NCBI GenBank assembly: GCA_046757465.1
Contig: JBHHYH010000004.1
Location: 1-64,000, forward strand
DNA length: 64,000 nt
Reading direction: 5' to 3'
DNA from: Scalindua_A sp046757465
GTDB lineage: Bacteria > Planctomycetota > Brocadiia > Brocadiales > Scalinduaceae
The position numbers and the translations under genes are program-made. Below, in pieces: positions 34,426 through 44,940 of the stretch (position 1 is the first letter of the stretch; every line of letters starts with the position of its first letter). The notes under the pieces were generated by a model, which worked only from the letters and a program-made list of their open reading frames with translations, did no database searches and was not told the DNA's origin.

Positions 34426-36522
34426 CTACAATTTATACAAAAGATCAGCATACGTTGGTACAGGCCATAATTTCCGAGGAACAATTGTCTCCAACGTATC
34501 AATATCTTCCCGCAAATCATTCATCGTAACAAATACTTTATCACGAAACGCAGCAGCGCGTTTAGCGCCATTAGCAATCTTATGTGCTTTCTCCAGCTCA
34601 GTCTCCAGTTTCTCGGTTTTGCGATATGCTGATTCTAAAAGAGCCGAAACCCTTGCAATCAATTCTTTTTCTACATACACAGGTCCGCTCATTACTTCCA
34701 ACTTTTCGATCGTCTCAGCAAGCTCTTTTATAAATGGTATAACTGCCGGAATATATAAACTTTTCACCATATCAAGTGATGTCTTTGCTTCAATGTTAAT
34801 CTGCTTTATATATTGATCAAGATAAATTTCATACCGAGAATGTAATTCTTCTTTTGAAAGTACTTTATACTTTTTAAATAAATTAACAGATTTCTTGTCC
34901 GTAAAAGTCTTAAGCGCCTCTACGGTTGAACTGATATTCGGTAACCCTCGCTTCTCTGCTTCTTTTGTCCATTCAGCTGAATAGTTGTTGCCGTTGAAGA
35001 TGATTCTCCCATGCTCTTTCATAGTCTCTCTTATAATAGCGGTTGTCTCTTTGTGGATATCCTGTGCCTTCTCAAGTCGGGTAGCAATCTCATCAAGCGC
35101 TTCTGCAACAATAGTATTCAAAACGACACACGGTGACGAAATCGAAGCCGATGAAGCAACCATCCGAAACTCAAATTTATTGCCCGTAAAAGCAAATGGC
35201 GATGTTCGGTTCCTGTCACTATTATCTTTTGGAAGCGGTGGCAAAGTATCAACTCCTATCTCAATAGAAGTTGAAGCTTTTGACTTTGCCTTCTTTCGCT
35301 TCGCAATAGCCTCCAAAATCTCTGTCAATTCACCACCCATAAAAATCGAAATAATTGCCGGTGGCGCTTCATTTCCACCGAGACGATGGTCATTACCTGA
35401 ATTCGCCGCAGATCTTCGCAATATATCGGCATGACGGTCAACAGCCTTAATAAGCGCACTAATAAAAAGTAAAAACTGTGCGTTTTCATGTGGTGTTATC
35501 CCCGGATCAAGTAAATTCATACCATCATCAGTACTCAATGACCAGTTCGTATGTTTCCCAGAACCATTTATCCCTACATACGGTTTTTCATGTAAAAGAC
35601 AGACAAGATCATGTCTGAGAGCAACTTTCTGTAATGTCTCCATAACAAGCTGATTATGATCTGCTGCTATGTTTGTTGTTGTAAAGAGTGGCGCCATTTC
35701 AAATTGTGATGGAGCTACTTCATTATGCTTTGTTGTAGCAGCAACCCCCATCTTCCATAATTCTTTGTCCAGATCCTTCATAAAATCAGCAACACGGTCT
35801 TTAATCTGTCCAAAATAGTGATCTTCCATTTCCTGCCCTTTCGGCGCCGGTGCACCAAAAAGAGTTCGCCCTGCAACAATTAAATCCAGTCTTTCTGCAA
35901 AGAATATCTTGTCTACCAAAAAATACTCTTGTTCCGCACCAACGGTTGAGATAACTTTCTTAGCTGTTTTATTTCCCAACGCGCGTAAAACACGAAGTGA
36001 TTGTTTTGAAACAGCAGCCATTGAACGCAATATCGGCGTTTTCTTATCCAATGCCTCACCAGTATATGAACAAAACGCCGTTGGAATACAAAGTGTAACA
36101 TCTCCAGCCCTATCTTCTTTCAAAAATGCAGGGGACGTACAGTCCCATGCAGTATACCCACGCGCTTCAAAGACAGCCCTGAGCCCTCCACTCGGCAAAC
36201 TTGACGCATCAGGTTCACCCTTAACAAGCTGCTTACCCGAAAATTCCATAACTACTCCGCCTTGCGTTGTAAGTGAAATAAAAGAATCATGTTTTTCTGC
36301 CGTACTCCCCGTCAGTGGTTGAAACCAATGGGTGTAATGTGTTGCACCTTTTTCAATTGCCCAATCTTTCATAGCGCCTGCAACAACATCCGCAACCTCA
36401 GCCGGCAAAGGAATATCCTTATCAATCGTTTTCTTGAGCAATTTATAGGTATCCTTTGGTAACCTTTTTCTCATAATGTCATCATTAAATACATTAGACG
36501 CAAAAATTTTAGTAACATCCAT
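34426..36522 (-). CDS. glnN: Glutamine synthetase type III
   Basis: A 698-residue GSIII, much longer than GSI (about 470). It makes glutamine from glutamate, ammonium and ATP. Landmarks are the N-terminal GSIII extension, GAEQEYFLVD, TKHNEVAPSQFEMAPLF, GSGKHTNWSLS and GNEAPPAIIS. The ribosome-binding site is AGAGGATATAAAATG. It diverges from gltB across a 556-bp spacer, so both halves of the GS-GOGAT cycle are together. Base composition looks richer in G+C than the genes on either side. Confidence 0.96.
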   Translation of the reverse strand: MDVTKIFASNVFNDDIMRKRLPKDTYKLLKKTIDKDIPLPAEVADVVAGAMKDWAIEKGATHYTHWFQPLTGSTAEKHDSFISLTTQGGVVMEFSGKQLVKGEPDASSLPSGGLRAVFEARGYTAWDCTSPAFLKEDRAGDVTLCIPTAFCSYTGEALDKKTPILRSMAAVSKQSLRVLRALGNKTAKKVISTVGAEQEYFLVDKIFFAERLDLIVAGRTLFGAPAPKGQEMEDHYFGQIKDRVADFMKDLDKELWKMGVAATTKHNEVAPSQFEMAPLFTTTNIAADHNQLVMETLQKVALRHDLVCLLHEKPYVGINGSGKHTNWSLSTDDGMNLLDPGITPHENAQFLLFISALIKAVDRHADILRRSAANSGNDHRLGGNEAPPAIISIFMGGELTEILEAIAKRKKAKSKASTSIEIGVDTLPPLPKDNSDRNRTSPFAFTGNKFEFRMVASSASISSPCVVLNTIVAEALDEIATRLEKAQDIHKETTAIIRETMKEHGRIIFNGNNYSAEWTKEAEKRGLPNISSTVEALKTFTDKKSVNLFKKYKVLSKEELHSRYEIYLDQYIKQINIEAKTSLDMVKSLYIPAVIPFIKELAETIEKLEVMSGPVYVEKELIARVSALLESAYRKTEKLETELEKAHKIANGAKRAAAFRDKVFVTMNDLREDIDTLETIVPRKLWPVPTYADLLYKL

Positions 36523-37078
36523 TTTATATCCTCTTTAGATTACTTTTCTTCTTATAATATATTGTTCTTTTTTTGGAGTATTTAATATTATACAATTATA
36601 CCATTATTTGTCTATTTATACTTTTTAACATCATTGCCTGAATTTCTAATGACAATGTTTTGTTTTCAGACTGGTTAATTATAATATTAAGCTCTAAAAA
36701 TCTATAAAAATCAAAAAAATACCAGGGAAAATTATTGCTTTACCGTCGAAGTAAGCATTGTTTTTTTTGCAAATAATGAAATACCGGAAATAGTAGGAAA
36801 GGTACCTTTCCAAAAAGATGTGTGCAAAGGAATAAAAGACTTCCTTCAACACATTTCTATTTAAACAGCGCAATTATTTCGCATTATTTGGATATTGTAG
36901 GATGAGAGAATCGTTCTGCGATTGTGCTGAAAGGCTGTAAGGTATTGTCAAAATGAACTTTCTGCATTAACGATGACTTAATATTTGTAAGAATTTTTTA
37001 TAGGCATCAATATTGCGGTATTAACTAAAAAATTACATGAATGCTGTATAATTTGTAGTAAAAAGGAAAAAAGTAGAC
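36523..37078. other. Divergent glnN/gltB control region
   Basis: A 556-bp spacer between two divergent genes, so it should hold both promoters. A TATAAT at about 37049-37054 lies close to gltB. Around 36700-36864 one plus-strand frame stays open for about 50 codons and reads ENYCFTVEVSIVFFANNEIP and then EIVGKVPFQKDVCKGIKDF before a TAA, without a start codon; it may be a gene remnant. No RNA gene is recognised. Confidence 0.4.
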
Positions 37079-40000
37079 ATGCCTGAGATTAATAATTTTA
37101 ACAATGTTAATTTAGCAGGATATCCCAAACGATCCGGGTTGTACGACCCGAAATATGAGCATGATGGTTGCGGCGTTGGTTTTGTAGCTAATATTAACGG
37201 TACCAAATCACATGAGATCATTGAACGTGGAATCGACGTTATAGTTAATCTGCTTCATCGCGGTGCGACAGGAGGTGATACAAAGACAGGAGACGGTGCC
37301 GGTATCCTTATCCAAATACCGGATGCGTTCTTAACAAGCGAATGTAATTCTATTGGTGTATACCTCCCTTCGCCAGGCAAATACGGCGTTGCTATGATTT
37401 TTCTCCCCCAAGAACAAAGACCAAGAAAAAAATGTCGGCAAATCATAGAAGAAACCGTTGTCGAGGAAGGGCTTAAATTTCTCGGCTGGCGTGAGGTACC
37501 TGTAAATGATACCTGCCTCGGTGATGCCGCAAGAAACTCACAACCCGTTATATTCCAGTGTTTCATTGGAGCTTCCCAACATGACATATTGGCATTGGAA
37601 CGCAAGCTATACATCGTTCGTAAACAAATCGAACGTCGTATAGAACGTACGATGTCGCTTGGCGATCGCTTTTGTATTCCAAGCATGTCTACAAGGACTA
37701 TCGTCTATAAGGGGATGTTTATGGCCCTTCAGGTTGCTGAATTTTATCTTGACTTAAAACAGAAAGATCTTATTAGTTCCATTGCAATTGTTCATCAAAG
37801 ATACAGCACCAATACGTTTCCCTCATGGAAACTTGCACAGCCGTTTCGTTATTTAGCCCACAATGGGGAGATTAACACACTCCGTGGAAATAAAAACCAC
37901 ATGTCATCACGGGAATGGCTTCTTGCCACTGACTTATTCGGTAATGACATTAAAAAAATTCTACCCATTATTGATGAATCAGGAAGTGATTCTGCATGCC
38001 TCGACAATGCACTTGAATTGCTGGCTTGCGGTGGCCGAGACTTACCACATGCTATGATGATGCTTATCCCACAGGCCTGGGGAATAAAATATCCCATCGG
38101 GCCTGATCTAAGAGGTTTTTTCGAATACAATGCGGGCCTAATGGAGCCCTGGGATGGGCCCGTAGCCGTTACTTTCACGGACGGGACAAAGGTCGGAGCC
38201 TGTATGGACCGCAATGGTCTGCGGCCATGCCGTTATACTATCACCAAAGACGGCTTTATGGTTCTTGCATCAGAAACCGGTGTTTTGAATTTCAACCCCG
38301 AACAAGTTGCCCAAAAAGGCGCCTTGGGTCCCGGTGAAATGATCCTTGTTGACCTTGAACAAAAACGCGTTCTGAAAAATACTGAAGTGAAGGCATTTTA
38401 TTCAAGGAGACATCCTTACCGCCGCTGGGTAAATGAAAACAAGATAACCTTACATGGATTTTTCAATGACGTGGCTCCTGTTACACCGAACTTAGTCAAC
38501 TTAACTTTTCGTCAGAAACTTTTTGGATATACACGGGAAGACTTAAGAATAATCATCGGACAAATGGCTTCAAAAGGATACGAACCAATAGGGTCTATGG
38601 GAAAAGATACGCCTCTAGCAGTTTTTTCTGAAAAGCCGCAATTGCTTTATTCCTATTTCAAACAGATCTTTGCTCAAATCACCAATCCTGCAATCGATCC
38701 TATCCGGGAAGAGCTTGTCATGTCACTAATGACATTCATAGGCAACGAAGGAAATATCCTTTCTGAGATACCCCAAAACAGCCGATTAATCAAACTCCAA
38801 AATCCCATTATATCCAACGAAGATCTTGAAAGAATAAGTAACCTCGACTTAAAAAACTTCTGGACAACAACTTTACAAATGGGATTTCCTGCCGGGGGAA
38901 CTGCGGATAAACTAGAAGAATCCCTCGACCAACTCTGTCGTTCAGCCGAAGCATCGGTTGACAGTGGTTGTCCTATAATTATTTTGTCCGACCGTAACTT
39001 ACCAGAGAAGCTGGCGCCTATCCCTGCTTTACTTGCAACCTCGGCAGTTAACCATCACCTCATTCGCAAGGACAAGAGAACACGTGCGGATATTATTGTT
39101 GAGACAGGTGAAGCACGCGAAATCCAACATGTAGCTTTGCTTCTTGGTTTTGGAGCCTCTGCTGTCAATCCCTACCTAGCATTCGAAACCGCAGCCGATA
39201 TGGCATTGAAAAAAATTCTTGATTCGGATGTCGGAGTCACAAAAGCCATAGGAAACTATATGGATGCACTCTGTAAAGGACTCCTTAAGATAATGTCGAA
39301 AATGGGCATTTCTACGTTAAGAAGTTATAGAAATGCACAAGTATTCGAAGCCGTCGGATTATCTAGCGATATTATCGAAAAATACTTTCCGGAAACCTCT
39401 TCAAGAATTGAGGGAATCGGATTAGCCGAAATTGCTGCTGAGGCCAATGCCCGATATGAATACGCATACAGCAACCCCCAACATAACTCTCCGACAGAAT
39501 TAGATAGCGGAGGAGATTACGCGTATCGTGCAGATGGTGAAAGACACTTATGGAACCCGGAGACTATAAGTAAGCTGCAAATAGCAACAAGGCACAACGA
39601 TTCTAAACTCTATAAAGAATATGCTAAACTCATTAACGATCAAACAAAAAATATTTACACCTTGCGCGGCATGTTTAAATTCAAGAAGACAGAACCTGTT
39701 CCAATCGAAGAGGTTGAACCTGCCTCAGAAATAATCAAACGTTTTGCAACATCTGCAATGTCTTTTGGATCCATCAGCCGGGAAACCCACGAAACACTGG
39801 CAATCGCTATGAATCGACTCGGTGCCAAGAGTAATAGCGGTGAAGGAGGAGAGGATCCTGACAGATACAAGCCGTTACCCAATGGCGATAATCGCGCAAG
39901 TGCCGTCAAGCAAGTAGCCAGCGGCCGTTTTGGTGTCACAGCAGAATATTTGGTCAACTGCAGGGAAATACAGATAAAGATAGCGCAAGGTGCAAAACCT

Positions 40001-41647
40001 GGCGAGGGAGGGCAATTACCCGGACACAAAGTCGATGCAGAAATTGCAAAGGTACGTCATTCGACCCCGGGTGTTACACTTATATCTCCACCCCCACATC
40101 ATGATATTTACTCTATAGAAGATATTAAACAGCTAATCTTTGATTTAAGGAATGTCAATCCACAGGCTCGTGTTGCGGTAAAACTCGTATCGGAAGTTGG
40201 TGTCGGTACGATTGCGGCAGGTGTTGCCAAGGCCAATGCCGACATGGTGCTTATCAGTGGATATGACGGTGGAACAGGAGCTTCTCCCTTATCATCAATT
40301 AAACACGCTGGCGTACCATGGGAGCTTGGGCTGGCAGAAACTCAACAGACTCTTGTTTTAAATAACCTGAGAAGCCGAATCCGTGTTCAGGCAGATGGAC
40401 AGATGAAAACAGGGCGGGATGTGATTATTGCAGCCCTTTTGGGTGCCGAAGAATTCGGCTTTGCAACTGCTCCGCTAGTTGTTTGCGGCTGTGTTATGAT
40501 GAGAAAATGCCACCTAAACACCTGCCCTGTTGGCGTTGCGACACAAGATCGTGAACTGCGAAAAATGTTCACCGGCAAACCAGAATACGTTATAAATTTC
40601 TTTAACATGATTGCAGAAGAAGTCCGAGAATACATGGCCCAACTAGGTTTTTGCAAAATGGACGACCTTATCGGTAGAAGCAATCTACTAAAAATGAATG
40701 AAGCGATAGATTTCTGGAAGACTAATGGATTGGACTTTTCAAAAATCTTTCAGCCTGCGACAGATAATCCGAATATTCCAACGCGGTGTATAGAAAAACA
40801 TGACTATGGCCTGGAGGAAGTTCTGGATAAACAACTTATAGAATGTGCCAGAGATGCGCTTGAGAAAAAGAAACCTGTAAAAATCGAATTACCTATCAGA
40901 AACGTTAATTTAACAACTGGGGCAATGCTTTCAGGAGAAATTTCTAAGCGCTATGGCGGGCAAGGGCTGCAAGAAGATACTGTGACATGCACATTCAGAG
41001 GAGCCGCCGGTCAAAGTTTCGGTGCTTTTTGCACCCACGGCATCACGATGATCCTTGAAGGAGAAGCAAACGATTACCTTGGCAAAGGTCTGTGTGGTGG
41101 AAAAATCATTGTCAGGCCACCTGCGAAAATCGGTTTTGACCCATCAGAAAATTTTATTTGTGGAAACGTGATTCTCTATGGTGCAACTTCCGGTAAAGCC
41201 TATATCTACGGCCGTGTCGGAGAGCGGTTTGCCATCCGAAACAGCGGTGCCTATGCCGTGGTTGAAGGTGTAGGAGACCATGGATGTGAATATATGACGG
41301 GCGGACGTATTGTCATTCTTGGCGATACAGGAGTCAATTTTGCTGCGGGAATGAGCGGCGGCATTGCCTATGTCTATGACCCAACAAGTGCACTCGATGG
41401 ACGATGCAACCTTGACATGGTGGACCTTGAAATTGTGATTGATTCGAAAGATATAGCCGAACTCAAAGAGATGATTACGAACCACCTAAAATATACCGGG
41501 AGCAAGAAAGCAAAATACATACTTGATAATTGGGAAGAATGTCTTACTTTATTTGTAAAAGTATTTCCTATGGAATATCGTCATGTTCTCGGGCAAATGA
41601 TGAAAGAAGACGCAGCGACAGAACGTGAAGAAGTGATTTCGCGCTAA
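37079..41647 (+). CDS. gltB: Glutamate synthase large (alpha) subunit
   Basis: A 1522-residue subunit, full length. It moves the amide of glutamine to 2-oxoglutarate, giving two glutamates. The N-terminal Ntn amidotransferase nucleophile is Cys31 in EHDGCGVGF, so a 30-residue propeptide should be removed. The FMN-binding synthase domain follows, with the [3Fe-4S] motif C-x5-C-x4-C in CVMMRKCHLNTC. The C-terminal GXGXG beta-helix domain is complete. It is followed by gltD after 30 bp. G+C-richer wobble positions than the flanks. Confidence 0.97.
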   Translation: MPEINNFNNVNLAGYPKRSGLYDPKYEHDGCGVGFVANINGTKSHEIIERGIDVIVNLLHRGATGGDTKTGDGAGILIQIPDAFLTSECNSIGVYLPSPGKYGVAMIFLPQEQRPRKKCRQIIEETVVEEGLKFLGWREVPVNDTCLGDAARNSQPVIFQCFIGASQHDILALERKLYIVRKQIERRIERTMSLGDRFCIPSMSTRTIVYKGMFMALQVAEFYLDLKQKDLISSIAIVHQRYSTNTFPSWKLAQPFRYLAHNGEINTLRGNKNHMSSREWLLATDLFGNDIKKILPIIDESGSDSACLDNALELLACGGRDLPHAMMMLIPQAWGIKYPIGPDLRGFFEYNAGLMEPWDGPVAVTFTDGTKVGACMDRNGLRPCRYTITKDGFMVLASETGVLNFNPEQVAQKGALGPGEMILVDLEQKRVLKNTEVKAFYSRRHPYRRWVNENKITLHGFFNDVAPVTPNLVNLTFRQKLFGYTREDLRIIIGQMASKGYEPIGSMGKDTPLAVFSEKPQLLYSYFKQIFAQITNPAIDPIREELVMSLMTFIGNEGNILSEIPQNSRLIKLQNPIISNEDLERISNLDLKNFWTTTLQMGFPAGGTADKLEESLDQLCRSAEASVDSGCPIIILSDRNLPEKLAPIPALLATSAVNHHLIRKDKRTRADIIVETGEAREIQHVALLLGFGASAVNPYLAFETAADMALKKILDSDVGVTKAIGNYMDALCKGLLKIMSKMGISTLRSYRNAQVFEAVGLSSDIIEKYFPETSSRIEGIGLAEIAAEANARYEYAYSNPQHNSPTELDSGGDYAYRADGERHLWNPETISKLQIATRHNDSKLYKEYAKLINDQTKNIYTLRGMFKFKKTEPVPIEEVEPASEIIKRFATSAMSFGSISRETHETLAIAMNRLGAKSNSGEGGEDPDRYKPLPNGDNRASAVKQVASGRFGVTAEYLVNCREIQIKIAQGAKPGEGGQLPGHKVDAEIAKVRHSTPGVTLISPPPHHDIYSIEDIKQLIFDLRNVNPQARVAVKLVSEVGVGTIAAGVAKANADMVLISGYDGGTGASPLSSIKHAGVPWELGLAETQQTLVLNNLRSRIRVQADGQMKTGRDVIIAALLGAEEFGFATAPLVVCGCVMMRKCHLNTCPVGVATQDRELRKMFTGKPEYVINFFNMIAEEVREYMAQLGFCKMDDLIGRSNLLKMNEAIDFWKTNGLDFSKIFQPATDNPNIPTRCIEKHDYGLEEVLDKQLIECARDALEKKKPVKIELPIRNVNLTTGAMLSGEISKRYGGQGLQEDTVTCTFRGAAGQSFGAFCTHGITMILEGEANDYLGKGLCGGKIIVRPPAKIGFDPSENFICGNVILYGATSGKAYIYGRVGERFAIRNSGAYAVVEGVGDHGCEYMTGGRIVILGDTGVNFAAGMSGGIAYVYDPTSALDGRCNLDMVDLEIVIDSKDIAELKEMITNHLKYTGSKKAKYILDNWEECLTLFVKVFPMEYRHVLGQMMKEDAATEREEVISR

Positions 41648-41677
41648 TAAGCTCTAAAATATAAAGGATGATATGAA

Positions 41678-43111
41678 ATGGGTGAGATTAAAGGATTTAT
41701 TAAATATCCCCGAAAAAATTATGATAAAGAGCCAGCCGAGTTGCGCAAGCAACACTGGGAAGAATTTATCAGTTTGCTTCCTGAAGAAGAATTAAGAATG
41801 CAAGGGGCTCGTTGTATGGATTGCGGAACTCCTTTTTGTCACTTCGGCTGCCCTATCGATAGCATTATTCCCGATTGGAATGATCTTGTTTACAGAGGGC
41901 AATGGCAGGAAGCTTTAAAACGTTTGATAAAAACTAACAACTTTCCGGAATTCACAGGCCGCCTTTGTCCGGCTCTTTGTGAAAACTCTTGTGTCCTGGC
42001 CATAAATAGACCGCCTGTGGCAATAAAAAATATTGAAATCTCTATTGTCGAAAAGGGCTATGAGATGGGGTGGCTTAAGCCACAGCCTCCGTCTCAACGT
42101 ACTGGTAAAATAGTTGCCATTATCGGTTCGGGTCCTTCCGGGCTCGCATGTGCCGATCAATTGAATAAAGCAGGTCATACCGTAACTGTCTTTGAAAAAA
42201 ATGAAGATATCGGCGGAATTTTGACTTTTGGTATCCCTAGTTTCAAACTGGAGAAATGGATCGTTCAAAGACGTGTTAAAATGATGGAAGATGAAGGGGT
42301 AATTTTCAAGACCAATACGCATGTCGGTAAAAATATTAGTACACAAGAAATAAAAAACAAATATGATGCTATCGTTTTAACTGGTGGTGCCGAAGAACCC
42401 AGAGACTTGCCGTTACGGGGCCGAGAACTTAAAGGGGTTTATCAAGCAATGTTCTATTTGCCACAACAAAATCGAAGAAATAAAGGCCAAGATATTAATC
42501 CCGAAATCAGTGTAACGGCGAAAGATAAAAGAGTTGTTATTTTGGGAGGTGGAGATACAGGTGCGGATTGCGTGGGAACCGCCAACCGCCAGGGAGCTAT
42601 TTGGGTGAAGCAATTTGAACTTCTTCCCAAGCCACCCAAAGAACGTACCCCTGATAACCCTTGGCCTAAATGGGCATTAATTGAACGAACATCTACCTCT
42701 CATGAAGAAGGTGTTGAGTGTGATTTTTGCATCATGACTAAGCGTTTAAGCGGCAAAAACGGAAAATTGCAAAAGCTACATGCTGTTCGTCTCGAGTTTG
42801 GACCTAAGGACCCACAAACTGGACGCAGGCCTATGAAAGAAATTCCGGGTTCGGAATTTGAAGTTGAATGTGACCTTGTGATTCTCGCTATGGGCTTCTT
42901 AGGCCCTGTAAAAAAAGGTATGCTTGAGGAATTGAAAGTCGAATTAGACGGTCGAGGCAATGTCAAAACAGGCAAAAACTACATGACCAGCATTAAAGGT
43001 ATTTTTGCTGCTGGTGATATGAGACGGGGACAATCTTTAGTTGTCTGGGCCATTAACGAAGGCCGAAACGCAGCCATCGCTGTTAATAAGTGGCTCATGC
43101 AGTCCCCGTAA
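41678..43111 (+). CDS. gltD: Glutamate synthase small (beta) subunit
   Basis: A 477-residue NADPH-oxidising partner of GltB. The N-terminal ferredoxin-like part has CMDCGTPFCHFGCP and then LCPALCENSC, providing two [4Fe-4S] sites. The FAD-binding motif is IIGSGPSGLACADQL and the NADPH-binding motif ILGGGDTGADC. The ribosome-binding site is AAGGATGATATGAA. It ends the GS-GOGAT island; a 424-bp spacer follows. Confidence 0.97.
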   Translation: MGEIKGFIKYPRKNYDKEPAELRKQHWEEFISLLPEEELRMQGARCMDCGTPFCHFGCPIDSIIPDWNDLVYRGQWQEALKRLIKTNNFPEFTGRLCPALCENSCVLAINRPPVAIKNIEISIVEKGYEMGWLKPQPPSQRTGKIVAIIGSGPSGLACADQLNKAGHTVTVFEKNEDIGGILTFGIPSFKLEKWIVQRRVKMMEDEGVIFKTNTHVGKNISTQEIKNKYDAIVLTGGAEEPRDLPLRGRELKGVYQAMFYLPQQNRRNKGQDINPEISVTAKDKRVVILGGGDTGADCVGTANRQGAIWVKQFELLPKPPKERTPDNPWPKWALIERTSTSHEEGVECDFCIMTKRLSGKNGKLQKLHAVRLEFGPKDPQTGRRPMKEIPGSEFEVECDLVILAMGFLGPVKKGMLEELKVELDGRGNVKTGKNYMTSIKGIFAAGDMRRGQSLVVWAINEGRNAAIAVNKWLMQSP

Positions 43112-43535
43112 TGTAAATAGCAATGACCCAAAAATGTTTCTAATTGAAATAATTTATGAAATAGTCATAATAGCCTCAATCGAAAAATATACTGAAAAAG
43201 AATATCAGGTTAGGAAAAAACCCAAAATTTATTAGAAGTTATTTGGTAGCGAAAATATTTCGTTATAATTTTCAATAATTCCAGCGATTTGGAAAGTTTT
43301 TCGTAATTTTTAGATTAAACAAGATTAAAGAATTTATTCATGATTTTGAGTGAAGCTATAAGCCTTTGATATTTCGAGGGTTATGTGTCAGGGAAAATTT
43401 TAACTAGTAAAAACAAGTCATTGGTATGAATATTGCGATTTAATCTATTAAGGGGTTTTTTTTCGCCCTTTTGAATAGTATTTATACTGTATGCTTACTA
43501 GATAATTATTTTAACATTTTTTGGAGGGGAAAATT
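43112..43535. other. Upstream region of the diiron-type gene
   Basis: A 424-bp AT-rich spacer. It holds a near-palindrome GCGAAAATATTTCGT (about 43249-43263) and a short hairpin AAGGG...CCCTT (43450-43470) with a T-rich loop. I see no clear -35/-10 pair. No gene is visible. Its length suggests control of the next gene independent of gltBD. Confidence 0.35.
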
Positions 43536-44282
43536 ATGTTAGCAGTAGCAGAAAAACCTATGGGAGGAGGGAAACTAATGACAGCAGAAGAATTTGTAGA
43601 TCAGTTGCAGCAGGATTGTTTGGATCATCCAGCATTAAATCATTCCTATTTAAAGAAATTTGAGGCAGGCAAGGTAGACAAGAAAGCAATTAAGATATTT
43701 GCAGAGCAGTATTATTGCTTCTCACGTCATTTCTCCAGATACCTGGCCGCTTTGGTGGCTATTACTCCAGATGAGGCATCAAGGGCGCCATTAATAAAAA
43801 ACCTTCATGAGGAATATGGTGGACGCCAAGAAGAGAATCGTGATATGGATCCAGAACTAACACATCCTGCAATATTCCGCAGGTTTCTGAGGTCGGTTGG
43901 AATTGATACATCTCAAGAGAATCTTGATGCAATAAAACCACTGCCTGAAACGAAGCTTTTTGTAGATAAGTATCTAAATATTAGATTCCTCAACTATATC
44001 GAGGCCTTTGGAGGTATGGGACCGGGTACAGAATACATAGTGCCAAAGATGTATACGTACATACGCGAAGGTTGCAGAAAGGCAGGCCTGAGTGAGGATG
44101 ATGTGCTGTTCTTTTCGGCACATATTGAACTGGATGTAGAACATGCAGAAGGCATAAAAAATTCTTTGCTCCCCTTTGCTCAAACGGAGGATCACCAGGA
44201 AATACTACGTTTCGGCGCACTAGATTTTCTGGATGCAAGAACGGTTTTATGGGATGGATTGGAAAGGGCAAGTGGCTTATAA
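43536..44282 (+). CDS. Haem-oxygenase-like diiron (CADD/PqqC/TenA-type) protein
   Basis: Taking ATG 43536 (behind TTGGAGGGG) gives 248 residues; a second ATG at 43578, behind GGAGGAGGG, is equally well supplied, so either start may be used. The fold is the TenA/PqqC/CADD all-helical family. The full ligand set of haem-oxygenase-like diiron oxidases is visible: Glu93 (HEEYGG), His110, Glu166 (GPGTE), then His196-x3-Asp200-x2-His203 (HIELDVEH). CADD-type members make p-aminobenzoate from their own tyrosine; here Tyr38 lies in the corresponding N-terminal helix, but that match is loose. PqqC is unlikely, as no pqq genes are near. Hairpins follow the stop. Confidence 0.8.
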   Translation: MLAVAEKPMGGGKLMTAEEFVDQLQQDCLDHPALNHSYLKKFEAGKVDKKAIKIFAEQYYCFSRHFSRYLAALVAITPDEASRAPLIKNLHEEYGGRQEENRDMDPELTHPAIFRRFLRSVGIDTSQENLDAIKPLPETKLFVDKYLNIRFLNYIEAFGGMGPGTEYIVPKMYTYIREGCRKAGLSEDDVLFFSAHIELDVEHAEGIKNSLLPFAQTEDHQEILRFGALDFLDARTVLWDGLERASGL

Positions 44283-44329
44283 GATTATATTGTAACCGTG
44301 TATTTACAATTTAATTTGCTAAGTCCCCA

Positions 44330-44372
44330 CTAAACGCTTTTCCTTAAAGGAAACTGTGTATTAAGCGTTTAG
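44330..44372 (+). terminator. Hairpin after the diiron-type gene
   Basis: Perfect 10-bp arms CTAAACGCTT (44330-44339) and AAGCGTTTAG (44363-44372) with a loop that itself can pair (TCCTTAAAGGA). It lacks a strong T-run and may act with the next hairpin. Confidence 0.5.
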
Positions 44373-44379
44373 ATTACAT

Positions 44380-44446
44380 AACCCCGTTAGGAATATCCAT
44401 AGAGATTGTATTGTCCTGGATTATCTTATTTCTAACGGGGTTTATT
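44380..44446 (+). terminator. Intrinsic terminator
   Basis: Perfect 11-bp arms AACCCCGTTAG (44380-44390) and CTAACGGGGTT (44432-44442) followed by TTATTCTTATC. It is the likely end of the transcript for the diiron-type gene. Confidence 0.6.
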
Positions 44447-44940
44447 CTTATCAAAAAACAGATGCAAGATATTGTTTGAATGAAATTGGCTGTTATGGTT
44501 CCAACATAGGTGGCTAGATTGGCCAGATATTTGCAAAAATTTTTTTTATTAACGTCTTACAAAAGCTTTTATACTTGATTTTCCCCCTTACTCCTGTTAT
44601 TAAATGAATAACACTTGTGAAAAACTAGCTTTTAAGGCAAATAAGTTGTTTTAAGTGTTTTTCCTCTTGCTTTAGCAAAAAATGATTGGTTATATTGACA
44701 ACCTTTATTTATCTCGGTTAGAGTCTCATAGAAATTCCAATTGGTTTTATACCAGGCGAAATATTCAATTAAAGGAATTTCTGGTGAGACTTATCCCGTG
44801 TTTAAAGATACAAAGAGAAGCTTTATTATACAATATTTAATTTTTCTAATTATGAAGATTCAGAAAATTCGCCTAAAATCCTTTTTGTTTGATTCATAGC
44901 AACATTATAACTTTTATTTGAAAGAAATGGAGGTCGGGAA

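Larger units (their letters stand above)
44283..44940. other. 658-bp spacer, two hairpins then AT-rich
   Basis: It begins with two hairpins (annotated separately) and continues as AT-rich sequence with no recognised gene or RNA. The length of the leader before the FMN-protein gene is unusual for this window. AAATGGAGGT serves as its ribosome-binding site. Confidence 0.4.

Noticed and set aside
32734..37078. Sigma-54 promoters near aminotransferase or GS/GOGAT genes
   Set aside because: No TGGC-N7-TTGC match was found by eye, although an NtrC-type regulator is nearby.
43536..44282. PqqC (pyrroloquinoline quinone synthase) or TenA thiaminase
   Set aside because: No pqq or thi genes are nearby and the six-ligand diiron set fits CADD-like oxidases better; only the fold is shared.
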